The notes: generated by a model not told the origin, from the sequence alone. Numbered from the stretch's first letter, positions 10,841-19,980 are shown. The stretch is DNA of 64,000 nt from Enterococcus timonensis (GCF_900104595.1 NZ_FNVY01000002.1:1-64000), one strand, 5' to 3'. Made by a program: numbers and translations.

Positions 10841-11488
10841 TTAGGCAGCGTCTGATTCATAAAGAGCAATGAGTTCAGTGAGTTTTTCGGCGATGATTTT
10901 TTCAATGTCGGGATAAGTATGGTCACTAGGTAAAAAATAACCGACTTGAAAAGTGGTAGTTTCATTGAGTTGGGATTGAAATTTTTGTTGGAGCGCGGGA
11001 TTTTCAAGATAAGTAGTTAGTGAAAGATAATCGCCATCTTCAGCGTCTTGACTCGTCCAAATATAATAATTTTCTAAGTCAGTGAAGTGTTGGGCGGCAG
11101 TTGGCAGCTGGGCGATTTTTTGATTATAATCAGCCGGGCGAATCGGTGAATTGTCGGATTTGTAATGTTGATACATAAGGTAAATCCGAAAGTTTTTCCC
11201 GTTAAGCATAGTAGCTAGACAAGGAGCTTCGTCGCTGCGAGCAATGGTGCGATAAGGACACCAATAATGAGTCCGCAACTTCCAACCGTTAGTCCAACTT
11301 TCACATTTTATTTTGGTGAAAAGAAATGGGGTAGTCACGGCTAACTGCCAACTTTTGAAATCTAGCCAAGTTGCTTGGAAGATTTTTTTAAGTTGGGCGA
11401 TTTCTTCTGGCGTGCGGACTTTTTTTAATTGACTAAAACCAAAAATTTCTTGGTGAAACGTGTTGAAATGGGTGGGGGTGAGATTCAT
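10841..11488 (-). CDS. HI_0552-family protein (PF10786-like), function unknown
   Basis: A 215-aa cytoplasmic protein. The N-terminal pattern (THFNTFHQEIFGFSQL, then LKKIFQATWLDFKSWQ) and length match my memory of the HI_0552 family, once labelled glucose-6-phosphate 1-dehydrogenase without clear support. There is no signal peptide or membrane segment, and many aromatic residues. It stands alone on the minus strand between two terminated genes. Family assignment is from recall only. Confidence 0.5.
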   Translation of the reverse strand: MNLTPTHFNTFHQEIFGFSQLKKVRTPEEIAQLKKIFQATWLDFKSWQLAVTTPFLFTKIKCESWTNGWKLRTHYWCPYRTIARSDEAPCLATMLNGKNFRIYLMYQHYKSDNSPIRPADYNQKIAQLPTAAQHFTDLENYYIWTSQDAEDGDYLSLTTYLENPALQQKFQSQLNETTTFQVGYFLPSDHTYPDIEKIIAEKLTELIALYESDAA

Positions 11489-11548
11489 GAGGTGACCGGC
11501 TTTCCTGTTCTTTTTATTTATTTTACCAAAAATTTTGAGTCGGCGCAG

Positions 11549-12205
11549 TTATTTTGCTATGATGAGAGTGATGACAAGGGCGAAACTTAAAAAAGGAATA
11601 AACGGCAGAGGCTGATTGGCGCGGGAAAAAAGCAGCCCAGAAAGACTGGCGACAATAATTAACATGAGCCAATGTTCCATGTGAAACAGCGGACTCCAAA
11701 AAAGCAGTAGCAAAAGATCGGCCAATCCGATTTTTCGGCCGGCCACAAGAAATAATCCGCCGAGAAAAATTACGGCTAGCCCTAACGTTTCCAAATGCCA
11801 AATACTTCCAGTGAATCCATAGGCGATAAGTAAAATGATTTGAGAAATTAGGAGCAGGCGCAAGTCCACTTGTTGGGTCCAAAAATCTTCGAGACTTAAA
11901 AGTAAGGCTGTAAAGAGCCAGAAAAAAATCAGCCAACTGTGCCAACAACTTAAAGAAAAAAATAAAAGCAGGCCGGAAAATATTTCTAGTAGTAAAATAC
12001 TTTTAGGAATGAGTGTCGCGCAATGGCGACATTTTCCCCGTAAAATAAAATACGAAACAATAGGCAGTAAGTCATAGGCGGCCAGCTGCTGTTGACAAGC
12101 GTCGCAGCGGGAACGACCAGTAAGAAAATTTTCTCTGCTCGTCAGACGACTGACTAAAACATGGCCAAACGACCCGAAAATACTGCCTAATAAAAAATAG
12201 AACAT
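11549..12205 (-). CDS. comC: Prepilin peptidase (type IV leader peptidase, ComC/PilD)
   Basis: Membrane aspartyl protease that cuts and may N-methylate type IV prepilins such as ComG pseudopilins of the competence machinery. The 218-aa protein starts MFYFLLGSIFGSF, has two zinc-type pairs (CDAC and CRHC, about 32-57), and then several membrane helices with the catalytic aspartates in SLEDFW and GLAD. The ATG at 12205 has AAGGAG at spacing 9; the longer frame has none. No pilin or comG genes are in the window, as is usual for comC. Confidence 0.85.
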   Translation of the reverse strand: MFYFLLGSIFGSFGHVLVSRLTSRENFLTGRSRCDACQQQLAAYDLLPIVSYFILRGKCRHCATLIPKSILLLEIFSGLLLFFSLSCWHSWLIFFWLFTALLLSLEDFWTQQVDLRLLLISQIILLIAYGFTGSIWHLETLGLAVIFLGGLFLVAGRKIGLADLLLLLFWSPLFHMEHWLMLIIVASLSGLLFSRANQPLPFIPFLSFALVITLIIAK

Positions 12206-12260
12206 TTGACGACGCTCCTTTCTTACATACTCTAATAAAACATACGTAAAGGAAAACAAA

Positions 12261-13679
12261 ATGGAAAAATTATATGCGGGAATCGATCTAGGGACGACCC
12301 AAACTAAAATAGTTGTCTATAACAAAGACGGCGTGGTGCGCCATCAAGTGTATCGTAGCTATCAATTAGTGCAAGATCAACCAGGAATGGCGGAGTTGAA
12401 AATTTCCGATTTATTGCAAGCGGTGCAAGGATGTTTAGCCGAAGTCTGGCAACTTTTTGCCCCGCAACTTCAATTAGTCAGCTTCAGCTCGGCGATGCAC
12501 GGGCTGTTAGTCCTTGATGAAAATGTTGAACCATTGACGGAGCTGCTGACTTTTGCCGACACCCGGGCTGTGAGTGTGACAAGCAAATTAACGGCAACAC
12601 AAAGAGAAAATTTCTTGCAAAAAACCGGCGTGCCAGTGCATCCCATGGCTCCAGTTTATAAAATCAAATGGCTTGAAAAAAATCGCCCAGAAATTTTTGC
12701 CAAAGCCGGCTACTTTGTGGGCTTTAAAGATTATTTATGGTATTTATTGACTGGAAAATTATGGCAAGATGTCGCTTGTGGGGCAGCAACGGGCTTAATG
12801 AAAACAGACGGCGGCATTTATGATGAAGAAATTCTCCATTGGGCCGGCATTACCACTAAGCAATTGCCGCAATTAAAAGCCATGACAGAAAGTTTTTCGC
12901 CAGTAGCTAGTGATAAGTTCCCTTTTCTAAAAGGAGACGTGCCCTTTTTTATTGGTGGCAGCGATGGTGTTTTGGCTAATTTAGGCGCGGTAAAAACCGG
13001 AAATGAAGCGGTAATGACGATGGGGACTTCCGGGGCGCTGCGTTATTTAAGTCCGGTATTGCCGGAAGTTTTGCCGGAACAATTATTTTGTTACAACTAT
13101 CAAGAAAATGGTTGGTTAATTGGCGGCGCCAGTTCGAATGCCGGTTCGACGTTAGCTTGGGGCAAGGAGCGCTTTTTTCCAGAAACTGAATTTAGCCTGG
13201 CCATTACTAAGGCGTTAAAAAGTACTCAACCGCCTGTTTTTTTGCCGTATTTATTAGGAGAACGGGCACCCTTATGGCAGCCAGAAGCGACCGGGAGTTT
13301 TTGGCAATTACGTTATGGGCAAGACAATGCTGATTTATTTTTTGGCGTGATTTTAGGTATTTTATTTAATATGAAAATTATTTTGCAAAGCGTGGAAGAT
13401 GCCGCGGGTCCTAGAAGTGAAATTTTAGCCAACGGTGGATTTTTTCAAACACCAGCGCTGGCCCAACTGGCCGCCGATGTCTTGCAGCGACCATTGATTT
13501 TCCAAGAAAACAACGAAGCCTCAGCGTTAGGCGCAGTGAAAATCGCGGCTCCTGAGTTAACTTTTAAAGAGGCGCAAAAAATTGGCGCCACCGTAGTGCC
13601 GAAAAAAAATTATCAAAAACAATTTCAACAATTTGTCCGACTCTTAACCTTGAATGAAAAAATGTTTGCAGACGCCTAA
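12261..13679 (+). CDS. FGGY-family carbohydrate kinase (gluconokinase-like)
   Basis: Phosphorylates a sugar or sugar acid with ATP; D-gluconate is the likeliest substrate by overall resemblance. The 472-aa protein has the FGGY N-terminal domain with phosphate loop [10 protein letters not shown] (7-16), a central ATPase domain with [11 protein letters not shown] and GTSGALR, and the C-terminal ASALGA signature. AAAGGAAAAC precedes the ATG. It is divergent from comC with 55 bp between. No transporter or 6-phosphogluconate dehydrogenase is adjacent, so substrate assignment stays uncertain (xylulokinase is the main alternative). Confidence 0.75.
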   Translation: MEKLYAGIDLGTTQTKIVVYNKDGVVRHQVYRSYQLVQDQPGMAELKISDLLQAVQGCLAEVWQLFAPQLQLVSFSSAMHGLLVLDENVEPLTELLTFADTRAVSVTSKLTATQRENFLQKTGVPVHPMAPVYKIKWLEKNRPEIFAKAGYFVGFKDYLWYLLTGKLWQDVACGAATGLMKTDGGIYDEEILHWAGITTKQLPQLKAMTESFSPVASDKFPFLKGDVPFFIGGSDGVLANLGAVKTGNEAVMTMGTSGALRYLSPVLPEVLPEQLFCYNYQENGWLIGGASSNAGSTLAWGKERFFPETEFSLAITKALKSTQPPVFLPYLLGERAPLWQPEATGSFWQLRYGQDNADLFFGVILGILFNMKIILQSVEDAAGPRSEILANGGFFQTPALAQLAADVLQRPLIFQENNEASALGAVKIAAPELTFKEAQKIGATVVPKKNYQKQFQQFVRLLTLNEKMFADA

Positions 13680-13700
13680 AAAATGAGAGTGCTTCACGAA

Positions 13701-13725
13701 AATATTATTTGCCAGAAATAATATT
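13701..13725 (+). terminator. Weak hairpin after the FGGY kinase
   Basis: AATATTATTT / AAATAATATT with a GCCAG loop and only a short T-run. It is a possible terminator of the kinase gene. Confidence 0.35.
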
Positions 13726-13736
13726 TTATGATACAC

Positions 13737-13765
13737 TTGAATTCTTTTGGCGAAAATGGTATAAT
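13737..13765 (+). promoter_or_regulatory. Promoter of veg
   Basis: TTGAAT, 17-nt spacer, TATAAT (13760-13765). Close to consensus, as expected since veg promoters are strong in Bacillus. Confidence 0.85.
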
Positions 13766-13783
13766 ACCGTAGAGGTGAAGCCG

Positions 13784-14044
13784 ATGCCAACAACGTTAAC
13801 GGCGATCAAGAAAGAACTTGAAGGTCGCTTAGGTAGCAAGATTAAATTAGTCGCTCAAACCGGTCGTAAACGACAAACCGAGCGGAATGGAATTTTGACG
13901 GAGACGTATCCATCTGTCTTTGTTGTGGATCTCAATCAGGATGAAAATTCTTTTGAACGTGTTTCATACAGTTATTCCGATGTGCTCACCCACACGGTAG
14001 AAATTCAATTTCAAGATGCTGAGCTAGTAGAAGTTATTGCTTAG
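13784..14044 (+). CDS. veg: Veg protein
   Basis: Small 86-aa protein, the same length as B. subtilis Veg, which stimulates biofilm gene expression by opposing SinR there; its role outside Bacillus is unclear. [17 protein letters not shown] and the middle [15 protein letters not shown] are family hallmarks. The start at 13784 follows GAGGTGA. veg just upstream of ispE and purR is the conserved Firmicute order. It has its own strong promoter and terminator. Confidence 0.9.
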   Translation: MPTTLTAIKKELEGRLGSKIKLVAQTGRKRQTERNGILTETYPSVFVVDLNQDENSFERVSYSYSDVLTHTVEIQFQDAELVEVIA

Positions 14045-14048
14045 CCTA

Positions 14049-14082
14049 AAACACCTTAAGGAAAGCCTTGAGGTGTTTTTTT
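14049..14082 (+). terminator. Rho-independent terminator of veg
   Basis: Stem AAACACCTTAAGG / CCTTGAGGTGTTT, AAAG loop, seven T. Confidence 0.9.
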
Positions 14083-14169
14083 GCGCGTTTTTTTGTTAAA
14101 ATGCGGATAAAGCTAACTTTTGTGGTTAAAAATAAGGCTCGTCTACTGAAAATATATAAAGGAGTCGCC

Positions 14170-15018
14170 ATGGAAATTTTAGAAAAAGCCCCCGCTAAAA
14201 TAAATTTAGGCCTCGACACGCAATTTTTGCGCCCAGATGGCTACCACGAGTTGTCCATGGTGATGACCACGGTGGATTTGGCCGATCGGGTGACTTTAAA
14301 AGAAATCCCAGGAAATAAAATTATAGTCACTAGCAATAACGCATTTTTGCCGTTGAATAAAAAAAATCACGCCTATCAAGTGGCCCATTTTCTGAAAAAT
14401 AAATACCATAAGGAAACAGGGTTACATATTGCTATTGAAAAAAACATTCCGATTGCCGCCGGTCTTGGTGGCGGATCAACGGATGCCGCGGCTACTTTGC
14501 GGGGACTGAATCGGTTGTGGAATTTACAATTAAGTAAGGCGGATTTGGCGGAAATCGGCTTAATCGCCGGCTCCGACGTTCCTTTTTGCGTGCATGGAAA
14601 AACCGCCCAAGTTACCGGATTTGGGGAAATTATTACGCCACTTAAAGAGCTACCAAAAATGTGGGTCGTTTTAGTGAAGCCGCCTGTTAGTGTGTCCACC
14701 GCCAAAATTTTTCAAGCGCTAGATGTTTCCAAAGTCACTCATCCAAATATCAACGCGCTAGTGGCGGCCGTCAACGCCCAAGATTATTCAGGAATTATTG
14801 AAAATTTAGGCAACTCTTTAACTAGTGTGACGAAAGAGCGCTACCCGATTGTGGAAAAAATCGAGACTAAGATGAAACAATTCGGCGCAGATGGCGTCCT
14901 AATGACTGGATCTGGTCCGACCGTTTATGGTTTGTGTCAAAATTATTCTCGCGCCAAACGCGTTTATAATAGTATGAAAGGTTTTTGCCACGAAGTTTAT
15001 TTAGTTCGGACGCTGTAA
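14170..15018 (+). CDS. ispE: 4-diphosphocytidyl-2-C-methyl-D-erythritol kinase (GHMP kinase)
   Basis: The family phosphorylates CDP-methylerythritol in the MEP route to isoprenoids. The 282-aa protein has the GHMP N-terminus PAKINLGL and the ATP-binding PIAAGLGGGSTDAAAT at about 93-108, and GSGPTVYGL near the C-terminus. AAAGGAG lies 5 nt before the ATG. Enterococci make isoprenoids by the mevalonate route and keep ispE as an orphan; ispD and ispF are missing from their usual place beside gltX here, which fits. The actual substrate is therefore open. Confidence 0.88.
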   Translation: MEILEKAPAKINLGLDTQFLRPDGYHELSMVMTTVDLADRVTLKEIPGNKIIVTSNNAFLPLNKKNHAYQVAHFLKNKYHKETGLHIAIEKNIPIAAGLGGGSTDAAATLRGLNRLWNLQLSKADLAEIGLIAGSDVPFCVHGKTAQVTGFGEIITPLKELPKMWVVLVKPPVSVSTAKIFQALDVSKVTHPNINALVAAVNAQDYSGIIENLGNSLTSVTKERYPIVEKIETKMKQFGADGVLMTGSGPTVYGLCQNYSRAKRVYNSMKGFCHEVYLVRTL

Positions 15019-15085
15019 AAAAAGATTAATTTCATCTAATTTTGTTATTTTATGACCCTGAACATGTGATGAACCATACATTTGA

Positions 15086-15139
15086 ATGAAATTTCATATT
15101 ATTTTATTCTTGACGAAATCCTTTTGGGCATGATAAAGT
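15086..15139 (+). promoter_or_regulatory. Promoter and candidate metal-repressor palindrome of adcACB
   Basis: TTGACG (15110-15115), 18-nt spacer, TAAAGT (15134-15139). Upstream is a perfect 12-bp palindrome ATGAAATTTCAT (15086-15097). It does not match a Zur or MntR box that I recall closely, so the regulator is unassigned. Confidence 0.5.
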
Positions 15140-15211
15140 GGAGAAGTTGAAAATGGATTGAAAAATTCAAACGCCAAGAAAAAATAAAGGGAAACTTTCA
15201 AAGGAGACGAC

Positions 15212-16231
15212 ATGAAGAAAAAATTTTTTGCCGGACTTTTATTACTATTAATGCTCACTTTAAGTGGCTGCAACGCCGCTGAAGCCGAACAAAATGGCGA
15301 CGGCACGCCCGTTGATGACGATAAACCAACCATTGTAGCGACTTTTTATCCTATGTATGCTTTTGTCAAAATGGTTGTCGGCGACACGGCCAATGTGGAA
15401 CTCTTGATTCCCGCCGGCACCGAGCCCCACGATTACGAACCATCCGCCAAAGATATGGCCAAAATTGCCGACGCCGATGCTTTTGTTTATAATTCGGTGG
15501 AAATGGAAACTTGGGTGACTGACGTTTTAAAAAATATCGGCGACACGCCAGCCATTGAAGCGGCCAAAGAGATTGATTTAGTTGAGACTGACGATGAGGA
15601 TGACCATTCCCATGATGCCCATGATCATAGTCATGATGAAGAAACTGAAACTGCCGCTGATGAGGAAGCCGTTGAAGGTGAAACCGAAACCGGACATAAT
15701 CACAGCCACACGAAAGATCCCCACGTTTGGCTGGATCCTGTTTATGCGGCGATTGAACTTTCTACTATTATGCAAGAGTTGACCACGGCAATTCCTGGCC
15801 ACGCAGACATTTGGTTGCAAAATGCAGTTGATGCTCAGTATGAATTTGACGCTTTAAATGAAGAATTTGAAGCAGCGCTCGGTTCAGCTACCCAACGCAC
15901 CTTTGTCACTCAGCACGCCGCCTTTTATTATTTGGCGGCCCGCTATAACTTAGAGCAAGTGGCTATCGCCGGATTATCGGCGGAAGTGGAGCCCAGTCCG
16001 AAGCGTTTGGCCGAGCTGAAAGATTTTGTCGACGACAAGCAGATTTCCGTGATTTATTTTGAACAAAATGCCAGCCAAAAAATTAGCGAAACGTTAGCTA
16101 ACGAAGCCGGCGTTGAACTAGCAGTTTTAGATCCGCTAGAAAGTTTATCCCCTGAAAAAATTCAAAATGGCGCCGACTATTTTTCCGTGATGCGGGAAAA
16201 TTTAGCCAGCCTGACCCTAAGCATAAAATAA
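15212..16231 (+). CDS. adcA: Zinc ABC transporter substrate-binding lipoprotein (AdcA/ZnuA)
   Basis: Captures Zn(II) outside the membrane for the AdcCB importer. The 339-aa protein has a lipobox LSGC (Cys20), candidate metal ligands His73 (EPHDYEP), His171 (DPHVWLDP) and His235 (VTQHAAFYY), and an acidic His-rich loop at about 131-166 with DHSHDAHDHSHD and HNHSH. This loop is typical of zinc rather than manganese binders. It is the first gene of adcA-adcC-adcB, inserted between ispE and purR, an arrangement that I recall from E. faecalis. Confidence 0.92.
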   Translation: MKKKFFAGLLLLLMLTLSGCNAAEAEQNGDGTPVDDDKPTIVATFYPMYAFVKMVVGDTANVELLIPAGTEPHDYEPSAKDMAKIADADAFVYNSVEMETWVTDVLKNIGDTPAIEAAKEIDLVETDDEDDHSHDAHDHSHDEETETAADEEAVEGETETGHNHSHTKDPHVWLDPVYAAIELSTIMQELTTAIPGHADIWLQNAVDAQYEFDALNEEFEAALGSATQRTFVTQHAAFYYLAARYNLEQVAIAGLSAEVEPSPKRLAELKDFVDDKQISVIYFEQNASQKISETLANEAGVELAVLDPLESLSPEKIQNGADYFSVMRENLASLTLSIK

Positions 16232-16246
16232 AGTGAGGCGAGTGCG

Positions 16247-16927
16247 ATGCACTACATTGATGTCAAAGATTTAACTTTTTATTACGACGAAGAACCAGTC
16301 TTGGAAGACATTTCTTATTACGTGGATCCTGGCGAGTTCGTGACGTTAACCGGGGAAAATGGCGCCGCCAAATCAACCCTCATTAAATGCACGCTCGGTT
16401 TATTGACGCCAAGAAGTGGAACGGTGACGATTGCTAAAACCAATCAAAAAGGCGAGAAATTAAAAATCGGCTACATTCCCCAACAAATTTCTTCATTTAA
16501 TGCCGGATTTCCTTCGACTGTTTTAGAACTAGTGACTTCAGGACGTTATCCGGATAAAAAATGGTTTTCTAAGCTAACAAAAAAAGATCACCAACAAGTC
16601 CAAAAAGCATTGGAAGCTGTGGGGATGTGGGAATACCGCAAGCGGAGAATTGGCGAATTATCTGGCGGCCAAAAACAGCGAATTTCTTTGGCGCGCGTTT
16701 TTGCCAGTGATCCGGATTTATTTATTTTAGATGAACCGACAACCGGGATGGATGAAGTGAGCCGGGGAGATTTTTATCAACTTTTATCCCACCAAGCCCA
16801 TCATCATCAGAAAAGTATTTTAATGATTACCCATGATCACGCCGATATTAAAGAATATGCGGATCGCCACATTCGTTTAGTGAAAAAGGAGGACTCCCCA
16901 TGGCGCTGCTTTCATATGAATTCTTAA
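16247..16927 (+). CDS. adcC: Zinc ABC transporter ATPase
   Basis: Drives zinc uptake with AdcB and AdcA. In 226 aa it has Walker [10 protein letters not shown] (36-44, the GAAKS variant frequent in AdcC/ZnuC), a Q-loop IPQQ, signature LSGGQ (138-142), Walker B LFILDEP (158-164) and H-loop ITHDH. It starts 15 nt after adcA; its last 28 nt overlap adcB, which points to translational coupling. Confidence 0.92.
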   Translation: MHYIDVKDLTFYYDEEPVLEDISYYVDPGEFVTLTGENGAAKSTLIKCTLGLLTPRSGTVTIAKTNQKGEKLKIGYIPQQISSFNAGFPSTVLELVTSGRYPDKKWFSKLTKKDHQQVQKALEAVGMWEYRKRRIGELSGGQKQRISLARVFASDPDLFILDEPTTGMDEVSRGDFYQLLSHQAHHHQKSILMITHDHADIKEYADRHIRLVKKEDSPWRCFHMNS

Positions 16928-17745
16928 GACGAGCCTTGCTGGCGGTTTTATTTATGGCCGGCATCGCCCCCATGCTGGGCGTCTTTCTAGTGGTCCGCCG
17001 GCAATCGCTTTTGGCCGACACCTTAAGTCACGTCTCGCTAGCTGGTATCGCCTTGGGATTATTTTTCAATCTTAACCCGACGTTTACCACGTTATTAGTC
17101 GTAGTAATTGCGGCGATTGTTTTAGAATATTTGCGGCGGATGTACGCCGGATATTCAGAAATTTCCATCGCGATTTTAATGGCTGCCGGGCTTTCGGTAG
17201 CGTTAGTTTTAATGAGTCTCAGCGAAAATGCCCAAGGAGTTAATATTCAAAATTATTTGTTCGGTTCAATCGTGACAATTACTTGGAGCCAAGTCTGGCT
17301 ATTGGCGGGATTATTTGTCGCTTTGGCGATTTTATTTGTCCTGGTCAAACGGCCACTTTATGTGATGACTTTTGATGAAGACGTGGCGTCTGTTGACGGA
17401 CTGCCGGTGTCCTTGATGTCAAGCATTTTTAATATTGTTTGCGGCGTGGCGATTGCCGTCATGATTCCGATTGCCGGCGCCCTGTTGGTTTCGGCGATTA
17501 TGGTGATTCCCGCAGCGATTGCTATGCGGATTGGCAGAAGTTTCAACCAAGTGTTGGTAGTCGCCGTTGTGGTCGGACTGATCGGCATGCTGGGCGGACT
17601 TTACACGAGTTTTGAAGTCGACACGCCGCCTGGTGCGACGATTACGTTACTGTTTATTGCGATTTTTATTCTCGTTAATCTCTTTAAAAAAATTATTTTA
17701 CGCTTCCGACAAAATCAAGCCGCGAAAGTTCGCGATAAAAATTAA
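16900..17745 (+). CDS. adcB: Zinc ABC transporter permease
   Basis: Polytopic membrane subunit of the zinc importer (ABC-3 family, 281 aa). [23 protein letters not shown]-like N-terminal segment and seven to nine hydrophobic helices are visible. The ATG has AAGGAGG at normal spacing inside the end of adcC. It is followed by a terminator. Confidence 0.92.
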   Translation: MALLSYEFLRRALLAVLFMAGIAPMLGVFLVVRRQSLLADTLSHVSLAGIALGLFFNLNPTFTTLLVVVIAAIVLEYLRRMYAGYSEISIAILMAAGLSVALVLMSLSENAQGVNIQNYLFGSIVTITWSQVWLLAGLFVALAILFVLVKRPLYVMTFDEDVASVDGLPVSLMSSIFNIVCGVAIAVMIPIAGALLVSAIMVIPAAIAMRIGRSFNQVLVVAVVVGLIGMLGGLYTSFEVDTPPGATITLLFIAIFILVNLFKKIILRFRQNQAAKVRDKN

Positions 17746-17752
17746 GAAAATA

Positions 17753-17797
17753 AAAAACGTTGCCAACACCGATTTAGGTGCAGGTAACGTTTTTTTC
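17753..17797 (+). terminator. Rho-independent terminator of adcACB
   Basis: Stem AACGTTGCC / GGTAACGTT with an inner CACC-GATTTA-GGTG hairpin and a T-run. Confidence 0.85.
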
Positions 17798-17857
17798 CGA
17801 ACTTTTTTTAAAAATTCGCAGAAATTCCTCGCTTTTTTCAGTAAATCCCCATATAAT
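17791..17857 (+). promoter_or_regulatory. purR promoter with candidate PurBox
   Basis: TTTTTTCCGAACTTTTTT around 17791-17808 matches the PurBox core CCGAAC with A/T flanks that PurR binds in B. subtilis and Lactococcus. A degenerate inverted TTCG lies at 17815-17818. TATAAT at 17852-17857 is the likely -10, with a poor -35. Autoregulation by PurR is inferred. Confidence 0.5.
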
Positions 17858-17916
17858 AATTGAGGCTTACGATTTTTTGTGCATTTAAAAATAAAATATT
17901 TTTTGGAGGAACTTTT

Positions 17917-18732
17917 ATGAAAATTCGCCGCAGTGAACGACTGATTGATTTAACCCAATATTTGCTCAACCATCCCCATGAACTGATTTCGCTAACTTTT
18001 TTTGCCAAACGCTTTTCCTCAGCAAAATCTTCCATTAGTGAAGACATTGCGATTATTAAAAAAACTTTCAAAGAGCGGGGACTTGGCGTGGTGGAAACTT
18101 TGCCAGGGGCGGCCGGCGGTGTCGTGTTTACACCAGCCATTTCTGAGAGCGTCGCTAAGCAAATGATTGCCGATTTGTCAGAAAAATTATCCCAACAAGA
18201 TCGCTTACTGCCTGGTGGCTACGTTTATTTATCCGATTTATTAGGGCAACCCGAATTATTGCGCCAAGTCGGCCAAATTATCGCCTCCAAATATCTCGGC
18301 AAAAAAATTGACGCCGTTATGACGGTGGCTACAAAAGGCGTGCCGATTGCCCAAGCCGTCGCTTATTATTTAAATGTGCCCTTTGTAATTGTCCGCCGCG
18401 ACAGCAAAATCACAGAAGGCGCCACGGTGAGCGTTAATTATGTTTCCGGCAGCTCAGAGCGGATTGAAAAAATGGAACTTTCTAAGCGCAGTTTGAAATC
18501 CGGTTCGCGCGTCTTAGTGGTGGACGACTTTATGAAAGGCGGCGGCACCGTCAACGGCATGAAGTCCATGATTGAAGAATTCGACTGCGAACTTGTAGGC
18601 ATCACCGTTTTTGCCGAATCGAATTTCAAAGGACGCCGCCAAGTAGAAGACTACACCAGCTTACTTTACGTCGAAAATGTCGACACCGCCACAAAAACCA
18701 TCAGTGTCGTACCAGGGAATATATTTGAATAA
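17917..18732 (+). CDS. purR: Purine operon regulator PurR
   Basis: PRPP-sensing regulator of purine synthesis genes. The 271-aa protein has an N-terminal winged helix (about 1-75, MKIRRSERLIDLTQYLLNHP) and a type I phosphoribosyltransferase-like domain with PRPP motif VLVVDDFMKGGGT (about 198-210). GGAGGA precedes the ATG; the longer frame start is inside the promoter region. Its stop codon is directly merged with the first unit of a four-copy repeat array. Confidence 0.93.
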   Translation: MKIRRSERLIDLTQYLLNHPHELISLTFFAKRFSSAKSSISEDIAIIKKTFKERGLGVVETLPGAAGGVVFTPAISESVAKQMIADLSEKLSQQDRLLPGGYVYLSDLLGQPELLRQVGQIIASKYLGKKIDAVMTVATKGVPIAQAVAYYLNVPFVIVRRDSKITEGATVSVNYVSGSSERIEKMELSKRSLKSGSRVLVVDDFMKGGGTVNGMKSMIEEFDCELVGITVFAESNFKGRRQVEDYTSLLYVENVDTATKTISVVPGNIFE

Positions 18733-19204
18733 GGATGTGAAAAATGCGTTATGTGGTGTAGAGAATTAGGAAAATTTTTCGAAAATCCCGAAGTTGGATT
18801 TTTAAAAATTTTATCTATTCTCCTAACCACAGCTTTTTTCACACCGTGAATAAGGATGTCGAAAAGCTGATTTGCGCTGTAGAAATTTAGGGAAATGGTG
18901 AATGAACGCAAAGCGGTCAGTAGGCATTTTGTCTAATTTCCTAAGCGCAGGCTTTGAGACACCGTCAAAAAAAGGATGTCGAAGGCGCGAACAGGGACGT
19001 AGAAAAATAGAGATTCTGAATGCGAATGGAACATTCGCCGGAAGAATCATCTTTTTTCCTAGTCACTGCGCCTAAGACACCGTCAAAAAAAGGATGTCGA
19101 AAGAACGGGTTGCTCCGTAGAAAATTAGAAAAACTGAGGATGAATGGAACATTCAACAGAAGTTCTATCTTTTTCCCTAACTGCTGGACAAAACACACCG
19201 TCAA
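18731..19204 (+). repeat. Tandem array of four structured hairpin repeats (R2a-R2d)
   Basis: Copies at 18731-18848, 18852-18968, 18972-19087 and 19090-19204, head to tail with 118-121 bp steps. Each opens with AAGGATGTSG and closes with ACACCG. Inner-stem pairs: R2a TGTGGT/ACCACA, R2b TGCGCT/AGCGCA, R2c AGGGAC/GTCACT (one mismatch), R2d TGCTCC/ACTGCT (not complementary, see findings). Bulges: GTTA, GATT, GAAC, GGGT. Tips: AT-rich module (R2a), ACGC-AAA-GCG module (R2b), GAATG-GAA-CATTC module (R2c, R2d). The first copy starts inside the purR stop codon; the last ends 38 nt before the rpiR start. Confidence 0.9.
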
Positions 19205-19242
19205 TCAAAACCCCACCCCAACAATCTGTGAAAGGAGCACTC

Positions 19243-19974
19243 ATGTCTCTTTTTGGTAAAATTGATTTCAATCAGCTTTCTGATGTTGACCGAACGATTT
19301 ATCAATATTTCGCCGACCACACCGAAAAAATTGGCTACATGCGCATTCGAGAAATCGCCAATGAATCCCACACGAGCGCTAGTTCCGTGATGCGTTTTAT
19401 TCGCAAAATGGGCTTTTCTAGCTTTGTGGAATTTAAAGCGAATTTTAAAAATGAACCCCGCACTGAGCTAGAATTTTTTCAAACAGGTCAGCAACTTTTG
19501 GCAGCAGAAAATTTTCCTAATAATTTGTCACAGCATTTACAAGAAGTGGCACAATTTATTTACGAAGCGGAAAATGTCGTCTTTTTCGGCATGGGAGCGT
19601 CGGGTTCTTTGTGTGATTATGCCGCGCGAAAAATGGCGACGATTGGCTACAACAGCTTTGCCCTCACCGATCCCACCTATCCCATCGCGCAAAAATTGCG
19701 GAACACCGTCAACAATGTGATTATTGTTTTGTCGGTGACTGGGACTACAACGGAGCTTTTGGAAACCATCAATGGCTTTAAAAATCGGGACGATTATACG
19801 ACGGTCGCTATTTGTGCTAATGAAAATAGTTTGCTGGCTCAACTGGCCGATCACACGTTGAGCTATCACGTGGATATCCGCCATGCCGATCGTTTTAACG
19901 ATCTCACCAGTCAAATTCCCGCTCTTTTTCTAGTAGAATCACTCGTAGCTGAAGTGGAAAAATTAAATAATTAA
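19243..19974 (+). CDS. MurR/RpiR-family transcription regulator
   Basis: A 243-aa regulator with an N-terminal HTH_6 domain (about 1-77; MRIREIANESHTSASSVMRF) and a SIS sugar-phosphate-binding domain (about 107-235; GMGASGSLCDYAARK and LSVTGTTTE). Such proteins sense phosphosugars. The ATG at 19243 has AAAGGAG; a longer frame runs back into the repeat array and is not credible. No promoter is obvious outside the array. It is terminated right after; the sugar genes downstream from 20839 are possible targets (inference). Confidence 0.85.
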   Translation: MSLFGKIDFNQLSDVDRTIYQYFADHTEKIGYMRIREIANESHTSASSVMRFIRKMGFSSFVEFKANFKNEPRTELEFFQTGQQLLAAENFPNNLSQHLQEVAQFIYEAENVVFFGMGASGSLCDYAARKMATIGYNSFALTDPTYPIAQKLRNTVNNVIIVLSVTGTTTELLETINGFKNRDDYTTVAICANENSLLAQLADHTLSYHVDIRHADRFNDLTSQIPALFLVESLVAEVEKLNN

Positions 19975-19980
19975 ACAATT

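Noticed and set aside
11523-11948. Minus-strand 141-aa frame overlapping comC
   Set aside because: It is a shadow of the comC frame without a ribosome binding site; comC has strong family motifs.
18731-19204. Tandem repeats as a CRISPR array
   Set aside because: The units are about 120 bp, are themselves long hairpins, and show no constant short repeat alternating with unique spacers; no cas gene is in the window.
18731-19242. Small plus- and minus-strand reading frames inside the repeat arrays (around 18823-19259 and 20696-20929)
   Set aside because: They follow the palindromic sequence, lack ribosome binding sites and are not shared between copies in a protein-like way.
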